Below are positions 34,005-45,077 of a stretch of DNA of 64,000 bases, piece after piece (position 1 is the stretch's first letter; every line of letters begins with the position of its first letter). Both the position numbers and the translations under genes were made by a program. Origin of the DNA: Stereum hirsutum FP-91666 SS1 (Eukaryota; Basidiomycota; Agaricomycetes; Russulales; Stereaceae); assembly GCF_000264905.1 (NCBI RefSeq), contig NW_006763132.1, positions 3,516,696 to 3,580,695 on the forward strand, given 5' to 3'. The notes under the pieces are model-generated. The model did no database searches and was not told where the DNA came from. It saw nothing but the letters and a program-made list of their open reading frames with translations.

Positions 34005-35359
34005 ATGGACGACATTATGATTGAAGACGAGAAGAAGCCGCTAGACGCTCTCGTTGGCGGGCAGGAGGAGGATAGTCAGCCAGACCCGGACGAGACAATG
34101 TTGCTGGACTCAGGAATGGGAAGGGTTTGGCAGGTCAAGGTGCGCTCGTTTTACAACGTGTATCGTATCACCGGTTGTGGGGTCAACAAGAACGAGGCTT
34201 GGTAGTCTGAACATCTAGACTGATATAATTGCGACGTATCCCCAGCTTCCGAGATTTCTGTTGGATTACTGGTCCTCCATCGATGCTGAAGGCGTCAACC
34301 TCGCTACCATCCGTGTTTATGACGCGAAGCCGCATGAACCGCCCTTTATGATTGTCCAAATTCCTTCAGACCTCTCAGACCCCAACTCCCCGCTCGAACA
34401 GTACGAGCTCGACATGATCAACCAAGACGTCCAAAACCAAATCGTCATTGCCGAACGACCCACCGTCCCTACCGTCACCACACCAACTTCCTCTCAAGGC
34501 TCGTCGTCGCAGACAATCCCACCCGTCAATTCGAGAGCTCGGACGACGATCATGACGGGGAAGATTAAGCATGAGTGTAATCTGAGGCCGAGGTTGAGCG
34601 AGAGATATAGGAAGAGAGTCAAGGAGAGGACAAGAATGGCGATGAGTCCGGTGAAGCAGGTGAAGTATCTGGACGAGAAGGGAATGGGTGTTGGTGGGCA
34701 GGGTGGCATTAACAGGCTTTCGAGCGGCGTTACCAGCACGGTTGGATTCACGGATCTTTCGGTGAGCTTACTCGTCTTCACCGCTCCCACCTCCCGGTTG
34801 ATATTGGACATTGCTGATGAACGGTACGGCGTGGCAACATACAGAAACCCAAGCAAAAAGGTGTCAAGGGTCAATTCGAGCGCATGGCGCGTATGCCACG
34901 GAACCAGCTTCTCGATATGCTCTTTGGGATTTTCAGAGAGCGCGAATTCTGGCCTATCAAACTCCTCCGTGAAAGGCTCCAGCAGCCGGAAGTCTACCTC
35001 AAAGAGATTCTTAATGATATCGCCACGTTGCATCGGAGCGGTGAACATAATGGTCACTGGGAACTGAAGCCTGGTTTCAAGGATTCCGCTGTACGTTTCT
35101 TCTTCCACACTCAGCTCTCCGATTCTCTTTGAGATTGCAGGCTTTGTTTGTCCTACGATTGTATCTGATTCGAAGGGCTGACACTGTTACTCCTGTGTGG
35201 CAAATATAGCTCAAGGGCGAAGTCTCCGCCGAGGCGATGTCTCTTCTGCAACTCAGCGCGAAAGAAGAGGCCGATCGAGACGCGGCAATGGCTGGTATGG
35301 AAGACGATAATGACGACGAGGACGAGGAGGAGGATGAGGATATGGAGGAGGTCTCATAG
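34005..35359 (+). CDS. tfg2: TFIIF beta subunit (RAP30/Tfg2)
   Basis: General transcription factor subunit that binds RNA polymerase II in the nucleus. Exons 34005-34139, 34246-34761, 34845-35090 and 35210-35359 join in frame. The N-terminal dimerisation region contains VWQVKLPRFLLDYW, typical of the family. The middle has NLRPRLSERYRKRVKERTR, matching the conserved Tfg2 linker motif. The C-terminal winged helix reads RMARMPRNQLLDMLFGIFRE, followed by WPIKLLRERLQQPEVYLKEI. The protein ends in an acidic tail (DDNDDEDEEEDEDMEEVS). Length and motif order are normal, and no defects are seen. Confidence 0.9.
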
Positions 35360-36122
35360 ACTGTCGACTCTGTCTATCACTCCGCACCCGGGCAACGTTC
35401 TCCTCCCACCTCTTCCTCCTTTCGTATGTATTGCATCGTCTCGCACTATTAAGAACTTTCTCGCGTACTGAACCCAATCCGTGACCCTTTGGGGCTCGAA
35501 AGCTTCTCAAGGACTAACTAACCCTGTCTCGTCCCGTTCTGCCTCATCTGTTTCCCTCTTCCCACCTTATGTTTCATGTCAGCTCGTACCCTCAACCCGC
35601 CCCCTCCTCATGTCACCATCTTATTGTATTTTTATTCCCATGCATGTTTTCACTACCGCTATGTCGTCTTCTTAGTTTGCCACTAGCTTCGAATTCTATT
35701 TGGTTCGTGAGGTATTGCGCACGCCACCCCGAAACCGTGTTCCAGAGTAGGCAATCGCCATTGCGTTTGGGTGGCTTCGACGTGAGATACAATGACGGAT
35801 TCCCACACGCGCCACACAAACTAGACCACTCACTGGCAGCGGCTAGGTACGTCACTGCAAGAGCACAGTACCGTTGACCTCGTACCACCGTCCCATTCTG
35901 CATCTTTCGCAAGCGTCAACCCCCCGAAATTCTTTCGTGGTCAGTCGATTCCATTTTTTTTCACTGAGTACGTTCCAAACTAACACATCTGTTTCAACAG
36001 ACCATCAGGACCTTCAGCATAACTTTGAACCATCGACATCCTACCTTACTCGTGAGTGATCGAAGATTGACCTGCTACTCTCTGGCATAGGTTGAAGCGT
36101 TCATCAGGAAAGCGCCCGCAGA
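35360..36122. other. Intergenic stretch
   Basis: 3' region of TFIIF beta and upstream region of the first BTB gene. No other gene seen. Confidence 0.5.
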
Positions 36123-37307
36123 ATGTCCGACAGCGACGACGATACTATCCGAGACGCCCGCTCTCCCTTCGATGATAGTAATGCCGACATCATCTTCCGA
36201 TCCAGCGATAACACAGATTTCCGTGTCCACACCAGCATCATGTCGCTCGCTTCCCCATTCTTCCACGATATGTTCACTCTTCCGGCTACGAAAGCCTCAT
36301 CGCCGACACGCTCCGCCTCCAATCCGCCACAGATATATAAGGATGGACTCCGTGTTGTCCCCTTTTTGGACGCGTATAGCGAGGCACATACAGTTCGACT
36401 GTTCCTCCTCTCTTGCTACGCAATACACGTCGAAGCCTCTCGCGGCTCTGATGAGCAAGGCTTTCCACTCGCCCCCGATTTCACACTCGACAAGCCTGTC
36501 ACTCGCGAGACAGCAGTTCTCCGACCGCTTGTACAGTCGCACAACTCTCTCCGCGATGAACTCCGCTCCAAGCCTCTGTCGCTCGAGGACCTGAAACTCC
36601 TATCCTGCATGTTCGACCTCTACCAGGTCTCCGACATCTCCATCACTCTGCTGCTGGCTTGCATCGAAGCGGCGCGCGAGGACCCAGCGGTGGCTTACGC
36701 GCAGGCCTGTCGATTCCAGAACGCGCCGTTGAAAGAGGCGGCGTGTCGGTTGATGTTGGAGAGGCCGTTGTTCCCTCTATCTACCTCACCTGATTTGGCC
36801 TGCATGACAGGCGTCCAAATGGCGAAGCTCGTTCAGTATCGCCAGGACGCTGGAACTGTGGCCGCAAAGCTCGGTCTCGATGACTTACAGTGGTTGAAGG
36901 ATGCAGACAGCCCGAAGTCCTGCATGGCATGTCAATCTTCCAAACATGATTGCACCCCTTTGCACGCGATGTGGCCAGATTTTACGCGTACTGTGTGGGG
37001 GCCAAAGTGGCTATTTGATTTCCTGGAGAAAAGCGCAGGCGCGATAGAAAATGTACCTAAGGGGTGGACTGTGAAGGAACAGGCACGCCTAGACAGTGCG
37101 CTGGATGCTGCGAACTCTTGCAAGGACCAGGTATGTAGGAAGGGAGCTGCTCAAGCATTGCGCAAGATTAGCGATGAGTTAGCAATGGCGATAGATGAAG
37201 CTGTCGCAAATGTATGCTCTGCTTTGAACCAATCTACCTGTGGTTGGAGGCACTACACTGATACACTTTCTTGCCCGTGTCCTCGTCAGATTGAGATTCC
37301 CATCTGA
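36123..37307 (+). CDS. BTB/POZ domain protein (copy 1)
   Basis: BTB domains mediate dimerisation and often recruit cullin-3 ligases. Fungal single-BTB proteins like this are mostly uncharacterised. The N-terminus shows the BTB core: SNADIIFRSSDNTDFRVHTS followed by IMSLASPFFHDMFTLP. A long helical C-terminal half follows (ISITLLLACIEAAREDPAVA, PLFPLSTSPDLACMTG, PKWLFDFLEKSAGAIEN). A probable last intron at 37212-37289 (78 nt, GT-AG) would give the ending EAVANIEIPI. The same splice exists in copy 2. Because the intron is a multiple of three with no stop, retention also yields a protein. The gene is otherwise intronless. Confidence 0.85.
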   Translation: MSDSDDDTIRDARSPFDDSNADIIFRSSDNTDFRVHTSIMSLASPFFHDMFTLPATKASSPTRSASNPPQIYKDGLRVVPFLDAYSEAHTVRLFLLSCYAIHVEASRGSDEQGFPLAPDFTLDKPVTRETAVLRPLVQSHNSLRDELRSKPLSLEDLKLLSCMFDLYQVSDISITLLLACIEAAREDPAVAYAQACRFQNAPLKEAACRLMLERPLFPLSTSPDLACMTGVQMAKLVQYRQDAGTVAAKLGLDDLQWLKDADSPKSCMACQSSKHDCTPLHAMWPDFTRTVWGPKWLFDFLEKSAGAIENVPKGWTVKEQARLDSALDAANSCKDQVCRKGAAQALRKISDELAMAIDEAVANVCSALNQSTCGWRHYTDTLSCPCPRQIEIPI

Positions 37308-37823
37308 AGGCGTTATCTGTGCCGATTTGTTTTTGGAGACCTCGATCGAGTGTATGTTTCTTTAGTCTGTGCTTCGCTTGTACAAGTATTGTAGGCGTCG
37401 TTGTTGGGCCATACCGTCTGATGTTACTTATGCGACGCTTCGTGTTACCCAGGGTCCCCTTCTTCGTCATTTCGAATACTTAGGTGTATGACTGTTTCAG
37501 GCCCGAAGATAGTTACTAGTTAGGCAATCATCACACCCTATGATTATAGTACCTTCGACGTGGGACGCACGATCGGATTCCCATCTACTCTGATTCCCAC
37601 CAACGCCACACAAATACGGCCCTTGGCCCACCTTCAACCCACCCTTGACCGGTCGACCCCCGATAACTGACTTCCTCGTACCAACACACACATCCTCGTA
37701 AATCGTCGAACCTCAAAACATAGCCCGCATTTCTGCCATCCCGACTTCCAAGTGAGTGATGATGTGTTGGCTCCTGTTAAACACATTACAGAGCCCAGCT
37801 CATTCTTCGGGATCCCTTTCGAG
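37308..37823. other. Spacer between BTB paralogues
   Basis: No gene. Its right part resembles the leader of copy 1 in position only. Confidence 0.45.
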
Positions 37824-39041
37824 ATGGCAAACAACACCGATACGACGACTGCCCCCGGGAACAGAATTTGGAAGGCTCTCTCCCCCTTTGACGATGTCAG
37901 CGCCAACATCATCTTTCGATCCTATGATAACGTGGGCTTCCGTGTCCATACCGTTATCATGTCCCTGGCCTCCCCGTTCTTCAGTGACATGTTCACTCTT
38001 CCGACTACTTACATCGTCAACCGATTCGACCGCGAATACACAACAGATCTACGAAGATGGTCTTCCCATTGCGCCATTCACGGAGTCATCTAGAATACTT
38101 CGACTCGTTCTACTGTCATGTTATGCCATTAACGTCGAAAACCCTTCCGAACGAGACCCACAGGGATTCCCAGCGACCCCCACACTGACACTCAATAAAG
38201 ATGCCGCTCGGAAGCATCCAACCGTGTTGCGTGTTCTTCTCCTGGCGCACTTTGCGTTGATCGACGATTTATCCTCCCGTCCTATGACATTCGACGAATA
38301 CAAGTCTCTTTCCACCGCGCTCGATAAATACCAACTCTTCAAAATTTCCGACAACTTGCTTCGGGCTTGCATCACAGCGGCACGAGCAGACCCTGTCCTG
38401 GCCTACGCCCATGCTTCCCGATATCATTTCGCAGACATGAAACGCATCGCATGTCTATTAACGCTTGAGCGTCCATTTTTTCCACTATCCACGTCCCCCG
38501 ACTTAAAAGTGATGACGGCAAAACAGTACTCGTGCCTCCTACAATACCATTATGATGCTACTGTAACTGCTCCAAAAGTGGCCCTTGAGGACTGGACCTG
38601 GATGACGGACATACCGCAATACGATTCTTGCAATACTTGTAATGTCAGTGTCAACTGTCCATCAACGTCGTCACCTTCTCCGGATGCCAAACACGAAAAT
38701 TGGGGGAACATGTTTCACTTGAATGGTCCGAAATGGCTGTTCGAGTTCGTGAAGAAGACCGGTCCGCTTTTAACGATCACGCCTTGTAGCTTGACTGTGA
38801 AGGATCAGCACCGCTTGGACGAAACCTTCAGGATAGCGCTAGCCTGTAACAACATGGATTGCAGAATGAGGGCGAAGGAGGAGGTCCGCAAGTTCAGCGA
38901 AAAGTTTGCATTGGCAGTGGATAGAGCTGTGGCGAAGGTACGTGGAGTCCTGAAACCAGTCTATAGTTGTCCCTAGTTCGTCGTACCTCGCTGACGAGCC
39001 GGCCGTGTCCGTGTCCTTCTCAGATTGAGGTTCCTACTTGA
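37824..39041 (+). pseudogene. BTB/POZ domain protein (copy 2), frameshifted
   Basis: Starting at 37824, SANIIFRSYDNVGFRVHTVI and MSLASPFFSDMFTLP match copy 1. Around 38008-38017 the frame changes. The following coding sequence (TQQIYEDGLPIAPF, ISDNLLRACITAARADPVLA, GPKWLFEFVKKTGPLL) is in another frame relative to the start. The difference from copy 1 at this point is a small indel. The last intron (donor after AVAK at 38938, acceptor before 39024) is conserved and would give the ending IEVPT, stop 39039-39041. The rest of the frame is open, so the break may be recent or a sequence error. Confidence 0.7.
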
Positions 39042-39275
39042 CTCGAGCGATGCTTACATTTTTGGAAGCCCTCTGGAATGAGCGTTCAGATTGATGTTGA
39101 TGTTCCCCGTGTGGTAGTTCTATGAAAGGAAATCGGTACTCGTCTCTCAGTGATCCTCTTTTCTCTGCGGGTCAACATTATGCATGAAAGACTGATCATA
39201 AAATGGCAAAATACACGATAAATCTATACTCCAAACCATACCGCTATTACCTCTGTGCCGCTACGTCCTCGTCAA

Positions 39276-40887
39276 TCAGGCATCCGTGACTCCCCAACCT
39301 TCCTCAAACATTTCATTACTTACCCCACCCGTCTCGTCGATCAACAACCTCGCGCTACTATCGCCCTCAGAGATCGGCAACTTCAGCTTCTTGCCTTCCG
39401 GTGTAGGTCCTACTAACGAAGAGTCGGAGAGGGGCCAAGGGACGTGTGCGGGGATTACGCCGATTTGGAGGAGGACGGTGGATTGGTCCCACCAGATATG
39501 CTCTATATACCAATGATATGAGCATACAGATCCCAGAGAACGGAGGAAGCGGTAGAGGGGTCAATAATGAGAAAAAAGCACCATGGTAGAGACGATCGCC
39601 TCGGACATTGATGACACCGAGCATGGGTACTGCGATCTTCTTGCCCGTTGGCGGGACCTTAGGCAGCAGCCAGTCGACCGTACGGTCATGTGTCATCCTG
39701 AGTATGAATTCGTCTGAGGAAGTGTTGTCAGTACGGATACGGAAACAGAAGGGCAGCAGAAGTAACGAACCAACGACGCGATCAGGTCCTACCGTTCGTG
39801 ATACGGTTTGCATACGTGTGTCGGCTGGGTTACTGAGCACGAGATCGGCAGTCAGTGCGAGGAAGGTAAGCATTGAGAACCAACGAGAACGTACGCAAAG
39901 ATGAAGTGGTCTCGGTAGAATTCCGAAAGAGCCTTGCGGCCGATCCCACCAGTCATAGTTGGTACATGATTGACATACGGCTCAGCCTTCACCAATCAAA
40001 CACAATTCAGCGAGCGTGAACAGACCACATGAGACAAGTCAGTGCGTACCACCATTGTCCCCATAGTTCTCGCCACAGTCCTCGCGGCAAACTCGAAGTA
40101 GGTATGTTCCTCCCAGATCGCGGCGATATCGAAATTCGGGCCACCCAGATGTTTGCGGAAGAATACAAGGGTTGTAGTGTGCGCGAGCGATGCATTTCCG
40201 GGATCGTAGGAGGAAGAGTTCGGAAGGACGAAGAAGGGAGAGGATGTCGATGGATATGTGGCGGTTTGCGTGGCTGAGACGACCTTGGCGGATATGTCAT
40301 CGAATGGAGGCGCCTCGGCGTCAGGGGAGGAGATATGAAAGAGCGTGGGGATTGAGGTGGATGTAGCTGATAGATTGGATCCCGAAGAGATGTAGGCTGC
40401 GACGCAGACGAGTTTGGGGTTCTTGGATACGATTGACGAGATCGCAGAGAAGTGGCGTTCCTCATGGACTGCAGCGAAAAAAAAAGTCTGTCCCGATACA
40501 CGAAAAATGATGGCCGACTACGATTGACGTACCAAGAACAGCAACTTTATCCTTGATGTCTACCTCCTCCAATCCTTCCAAAGCATCCAACGCTTTCACC
40601 AAAGCAGCTTCCAGTTCGGTTTCTGTCGCAGTGATACCCACGACGGCGAATCCTTCCTCGGCCCATTTCTGAACAGGCTCTGGATCAAGCGGCTTTCCCT
40701 TCGGATTCGGCTGAAGAGAAAGAGAAGGAGGTAGAGTAATGATGAGACCCGGTCCAGTTCCTCGTCGAGTGAGTGGAGGTTGAAGAACTATGGACGGTGA
40801 CTCGGAGATAATCTGGAGCGGCGCAGAGGGGAGTGGAACGGGCTGCTCGTCGGGCGAAGTAGGGTCATAGAACGTAGGAGCTGCCAT
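39276..40887 (-). CDS. Dienelactone hydrolase-like / SnoaL-like protein
   Basis: The ATG at 40887 begins MAAPTFYDPTSPDEQPVPLP. An N-terminal part of about 230 residues (LIITLPPSLSLQPNPKGKPL, LVCVAAYISSGSNLS, TYPSTSSPFFVL) resembles dienelactone-hydrolase-like domains of fungal proteins, without an obvious GxCxGG nucleophile motif. The C-terminal part (EPYVNHVPTMTGGIGRKALS, HFIFANPADTRMQTVSRTVG, VDEFILRMTHDRTVDWLLPK, INVRGDRLYHEHIWWDQSTV) is a typical SnoaL-like, NTF2-fold domain. The end is EEGWGVTDA with stop 39276-39278. The gene has about six exons with GT-AG introns. The substrate is unknown. A hydrolase plus cyclase-like domain suggests small-molecule degradation, but the nucleophile should be checked. 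Confidence 0.7.
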
Positions 40888-41464
40888 ATCGTTTAGAGAT
40901 TTCAGTACGAGTCAAAAATACTGCCAAAAGCTTTGGATGGAAGATGATGGCGAAGGAGCAACCTATCTATTTATCGAACGTACCATAGGAGGCCAGTCGG
41001 TGGGAGATGGAGAGCAAAGACAGCCGACGTAAGTGCTCCTTCCGTTCTACGGTTCGGACCTCGGATATTCCCGACAATAAAACCGATTTTTCCCTCTTTT
41101 CTTTGAGCACATCCCTGATTGCCTTTCGGTATGTAATGCGTTAGAAAGCTTTGAAGCTAGAGGCAGTCTGGGTCACTCTGGAAAGCAGGTCATTACAGTC
41201 ACTGTGGATGTCTGTGGTACCGATTTAGGCCAACGACAACAGTCGACATCTTGTTCGCTCCAGCCATGATTTGGCCATGATGCAAGTTACAATCACACAA
41301 CACGAAAAGTGAGGCCGAATGCTATTTGCCAGTCGCAGGAGGGTCTATTCAAAGACCCTATACATAAAAAACAATACACTCTGTGTATGTTGACTTCAAC
41401 TTAAAGAAGGGAGGAGGTTGACGACAGGGGAACGAAAGAAGAGGGAAACATATCAGTCATACTC
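40888..41464. other. Intergenic stretch
   Basis: Upstream region of the hydrolase and 3' region of the LPMO. No gene seen. Confidence 0.5.
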
Positions 41465-43166
41465 TCAAGCCAGAACACGACCGAACCTCCCACTCCGCTT
41501 GACGCGCTCGTAAACAGCGCCCTCCATGCACGTATCCTTTGTCGATCCGCAACCTGTCCAATCGGGGTCGGGTTGCGAAGCAGCGATGCACGAGTTGTAC
41601 TCTGAGAATAATGTTTGTATATCAGTACTCATGTACCGTTCGCTACTGAGTAGTCAAGAAAAGGACGTACCATTCATGCAAGTGTTCGCATTAACGATGC
41701 CAGTGCTAGTCGATGACGACGCGGAGCTGGTCGTAGTAGCAGCCGCAGACGTCGTACCAGCAGCCGTCGACGAGGACAGTGCGGCAGCGCTACTTGAGCT
41801 TGTAACGGCGGCAGTCGACGATGCCGCAGCCGTCGTGCTCGTCACGAAGCCAGATGAGGAGACAGCAGTCGCAGTGGACGATGCAGTCGAGGTGGTGCTG
41901 GAAGATGAAAAGCCAGCAGCGGCGGAGGACGAGGCGGCAGCGGATGAGGCCGCATTGGTAGCTGCAGAAGAGCTTGCGGCGGCGGAGGTGGCGGCAGCAG
42001 AGGTAGCAGCAGAGGTAGCGCTACCGGTGGAACCACCAGCGGTGTACACGGTGGGACCTTATCCACCGAAGCATCAGCTTTGCACCGATAGGGTAGTCGA
42101 CAGCGAAGGAGAACGTACCAGGGATAGCGTACGTGGTCAAGCTCTGGTAGATATCAATCAAGATACCTGAAGTAATTGCGTCAGTGAGTGGCTAGACCCT
42201 GGTACGCAGAGATCAAGCAAACAGAACATACCGGGGTCGTTAGTCGCATACGCGCCGGGAAGCGCCACGCCCGAAGGCGAAGCGGATCCACCACCGGTGA
42301 CGACAACCTGGGCACACATTGGGTAGAACTGAGCACCGAGGGCGGTGCCGGCGGAGTGAAGGGCGAGAAGCTCGTGGCGGAGGAGGTAGCCACCGGATGC
42401 GATGTCAGAAGGGACGGTGACGGTCCAGGAGTTCTGTGGCATTCGGGTTCTGAGATCAGAAGGGTGGAGACTGGTTGAATGAGGATTGGAACATACGTTG
42501 TTCGCAATGAGGTCATCTGAAGCCCACGTAGTGAGATCGGCGTCAAGACCGGCGTGGTCGATCTTGAACCAGACATCACCCTGTCGAATTACGAGGAGCG
42601 AATTAGAACGAATCACGATACGTATAAGATGGAAGCATGAACATACGTCTTGGCCTGAGAACGTCGAACAATCATCGGTGTCACACTTGGCCATGTAAGT
42701 CATGGTGGGACCTTTGTGCTAAATGATTGAAGGTTGTACTTAGTCTTCGTTCGCATGAGGCAAGGGCAGGGTAACTTACGGAATCGGGCCATGCAGTCCA
42801 GAAGAAGTCGACAGAGTCACCAGCGGCTACAGTGGCACTGGCCCCAGCAGCCGTGTCGCCACCGTCATTGCAAGTAATATCGCCAGTGGTGAAATCAGCG
42901 ATAGGACCGTTTCCGTCGAAGGACCGGACTATACGGGTGGGTGTGGGGGTGGTGTATGGGTCGTTGTAAGGAAGGTAGCCGGAGTACTCTGTACCACCGA
43001 TGTTGAGTTCCCTGAACGCAAGAGTACAAGGGGTAAGCATGAGTAAGAACGTCACATGACATTCCGAGAAGGGAGAAACGTACTGGACGTAGCCGTGTCC
43101 CGCTACAAGTTTTGCGAAAGCGAGGATAGCGCTAGCCTGAGCTGCAGATTTGATAGAGAAAACCAT
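41465..43166 (-). CDS. AA9 lytic polysaccharide monooxygenase
   Basis: Secreted copper enzyme that cleaves cellulose or hemicellulose oxidatively. The signal peptide is MVFSIKSAAQASAILAFAKL with VAG before the mature N-terminal His (HGYVQYV), the first copper ligand. Exons then give RELNIGGTEYSGYLPYNDPY, ITCNDGGDTAAGASATVAAG, GPTMTYMAKCDTDDCSTFSG, and YLLRHELLALHSAGTALGAQ, with the second His, then FYPMCAQVVVTGGG with the active-site Tyr. A Ser/Ala/Thr-rich stretch of about 120 residues follows, then a short Cys-containing tail ending in RVKRSGRFGRVLA (stop 41465-41467). No clear CBM1 is seen. A TATA-like run lies at about 43408-43414 on this strand. Confidence 0.9.
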
Positions 43167-45077
43167 CGTTGATGTTGTCAAAAAGTTGGAGTGCAATAAA
43201 ATTGAAGGTAGTGTGGATAGTGGAGGGTGGCGTAGCTAGTACGTTGGCGGCGACGCGTGCAAGGAGCACAGAAAAAAGAATGTAATGAGGAAAAGAAAGG
43301 AGGGACTCGACTGGCAAGTCGGCTAGCGATTCGGATACTAGAGAAGAGATGAAAGAGAACGAGAACAAGCAAGCTGGTGAGGGGAAAACATACCGTGTTC
43401 GGGAGGTCTTTATATACCCTCTCAGGACCTTCCGCGATGGGCTGATTCTTGGCATCATGCTGCGATTTATTCCGATGAGTTGCCGTTCATGCGACCGTCG
43501 ACCGGTTCTTGCTTCATCATGTTTGCTGGGCCGGTTGAGTTCCTAACGACATCCAGACCAAACCCTCTTAGCGAAGGCGGAGATCTTGATGAAAGGCACC
43601 GAGCAGTCTGACGGAGAGTGATGTGGTGGGTCCAGCCCATCGATGATGACGAGCCAATATTGCGGCCAACGCGATGAACCAGAGTTCTCCAGTCGGATAA
43701 TGACGGTGAAAGTTATCTTTTCGTATGCAGTCCAAAGCAATGTCTGTTCGCTGTAGACCTTCCAGCCGTTAGGTCGCAGGTGTGGGCGTCCGAATACACG
43801 ACTATTGACAGAGTCACTGAGATGAGTCTAGTAAGCGCAGCAAGTTTCTTAGAAATGTGCCGCAGCAAAGAAGCCTCAAATCGAGCATGTGGCATGCGTA
43901 TGGAGGTGATGATGCGTCAATTGTGCAAAACACAAAAGCCTCCCTTTGGATACGATCATCACTATGGATGTCAGCAAAATGTCAGGATACACGTGACAGT
44001 TTGGTGACAGTGGTCCTGCGGTTTCATGCCGAGAGAAAACATAGCCGGAGAATTATTGAACATGGTCTGCCAAGAGCCGTACTGCTTACTCGGCTCGGAG
44101 GTTGAAGGGACGAGGGCCAGCAGTATAGAATCGATGTCTCAGCATCTGCTTTACCCAAGTTCATGCTAGGAACGAGAAGGGAGAGAAATCAGTATGAGCT
44201 TGAAAAAGCCAACAAAAGATACGAAAAGGACCTTGTCAACATTCTCTCCTCCTCCCCAGTCCGTCGACGACGACCGTCAATGATCATGGTTGTCAAGGCA
44301 CCAGGGTCGTTGTCAACTTGAAGTTGATCCGGAGGACGAGCACCAACCGCCGGCTGTTAGTGGCGCATCGGGTACCTTATTTCATTATGCCTTCAGGAAC
44401 AGAAGTGGTTGCCTGCATTTGGCTGGTCGTTGCACCGGATGCACTTGAGGAGACGGTTTGTCAAAGTATATCTGTCAAGGAGGAAGACCGAGAGGAAAGT
44501 GCAAACAAAGACAGAACGACCAGTCTAGAGGGGTATGTAACTTAGATCGAGTGCTCTGTCTGTAAGCATGGAGTGCAAGCGATGGCCGGTGGGCATCAGT
44601 CCAGTCGACTGCAAAGTAGCAAGCTTTGAGCGAATATTTCCGCTCGATGATACTGTGAGCATGACGCCTTCGTAGGGAAATCGGCTGACAGGGCCACCAT
44701 ATAAAGCTACGAATGCTCATAGGAGTCAGCAATATTTATTCCCAAGAACAGAAGAACGTACCGTCGTAGGATATCTGCCGAGGGATGCACTCTATAAATT
44801 AGACATCACTTACTGGACCTGCAGGTCAATAATGTGTCTTACAATTATAGAAAGAGAAGACGCACCGAGAGGCCACCCAAAACAGAGCCAATACCCACAA
44901 CGCCAGCGAGATAAGTTGTGTTCCCGTGTTGAAACCATCCCTACCTTCATGATAGCGCCAGCTCACAATTACGCAGATCCGAGGCAAAAGCAACGCTCTC
45001 GGGCATACAACGCTCAAAAATACATACAAGCGAGACCGCTATTGTCCGATTAGGGATGTCTCCCCAAGTGAGAGGGC
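43167..45077. other. Long stretch without recognised gene
   Basis: Holds the LPMO promoter at the left. Minus-strand frames at 44475-44732 and 44826-45029 show hydrophobic runs but no recognisable family. Possible decayed exons. Confidence 0.45.

Noticed and set aside
34494..35108. Minus-strand frame of 204 codons
   Set aside because: It lies opposite TFIIF beta exons and one intron; no domain, so a shadow frame.
41526..42170. Long plus-strand open frame of 214 codons rich in Ala, Val, Asp and Glu
   Set aside because: It is antisense to the Ser/Ala-rich linker of the AA9 enzyme. Its composition is a by-product of that repeat-like coding sequence.
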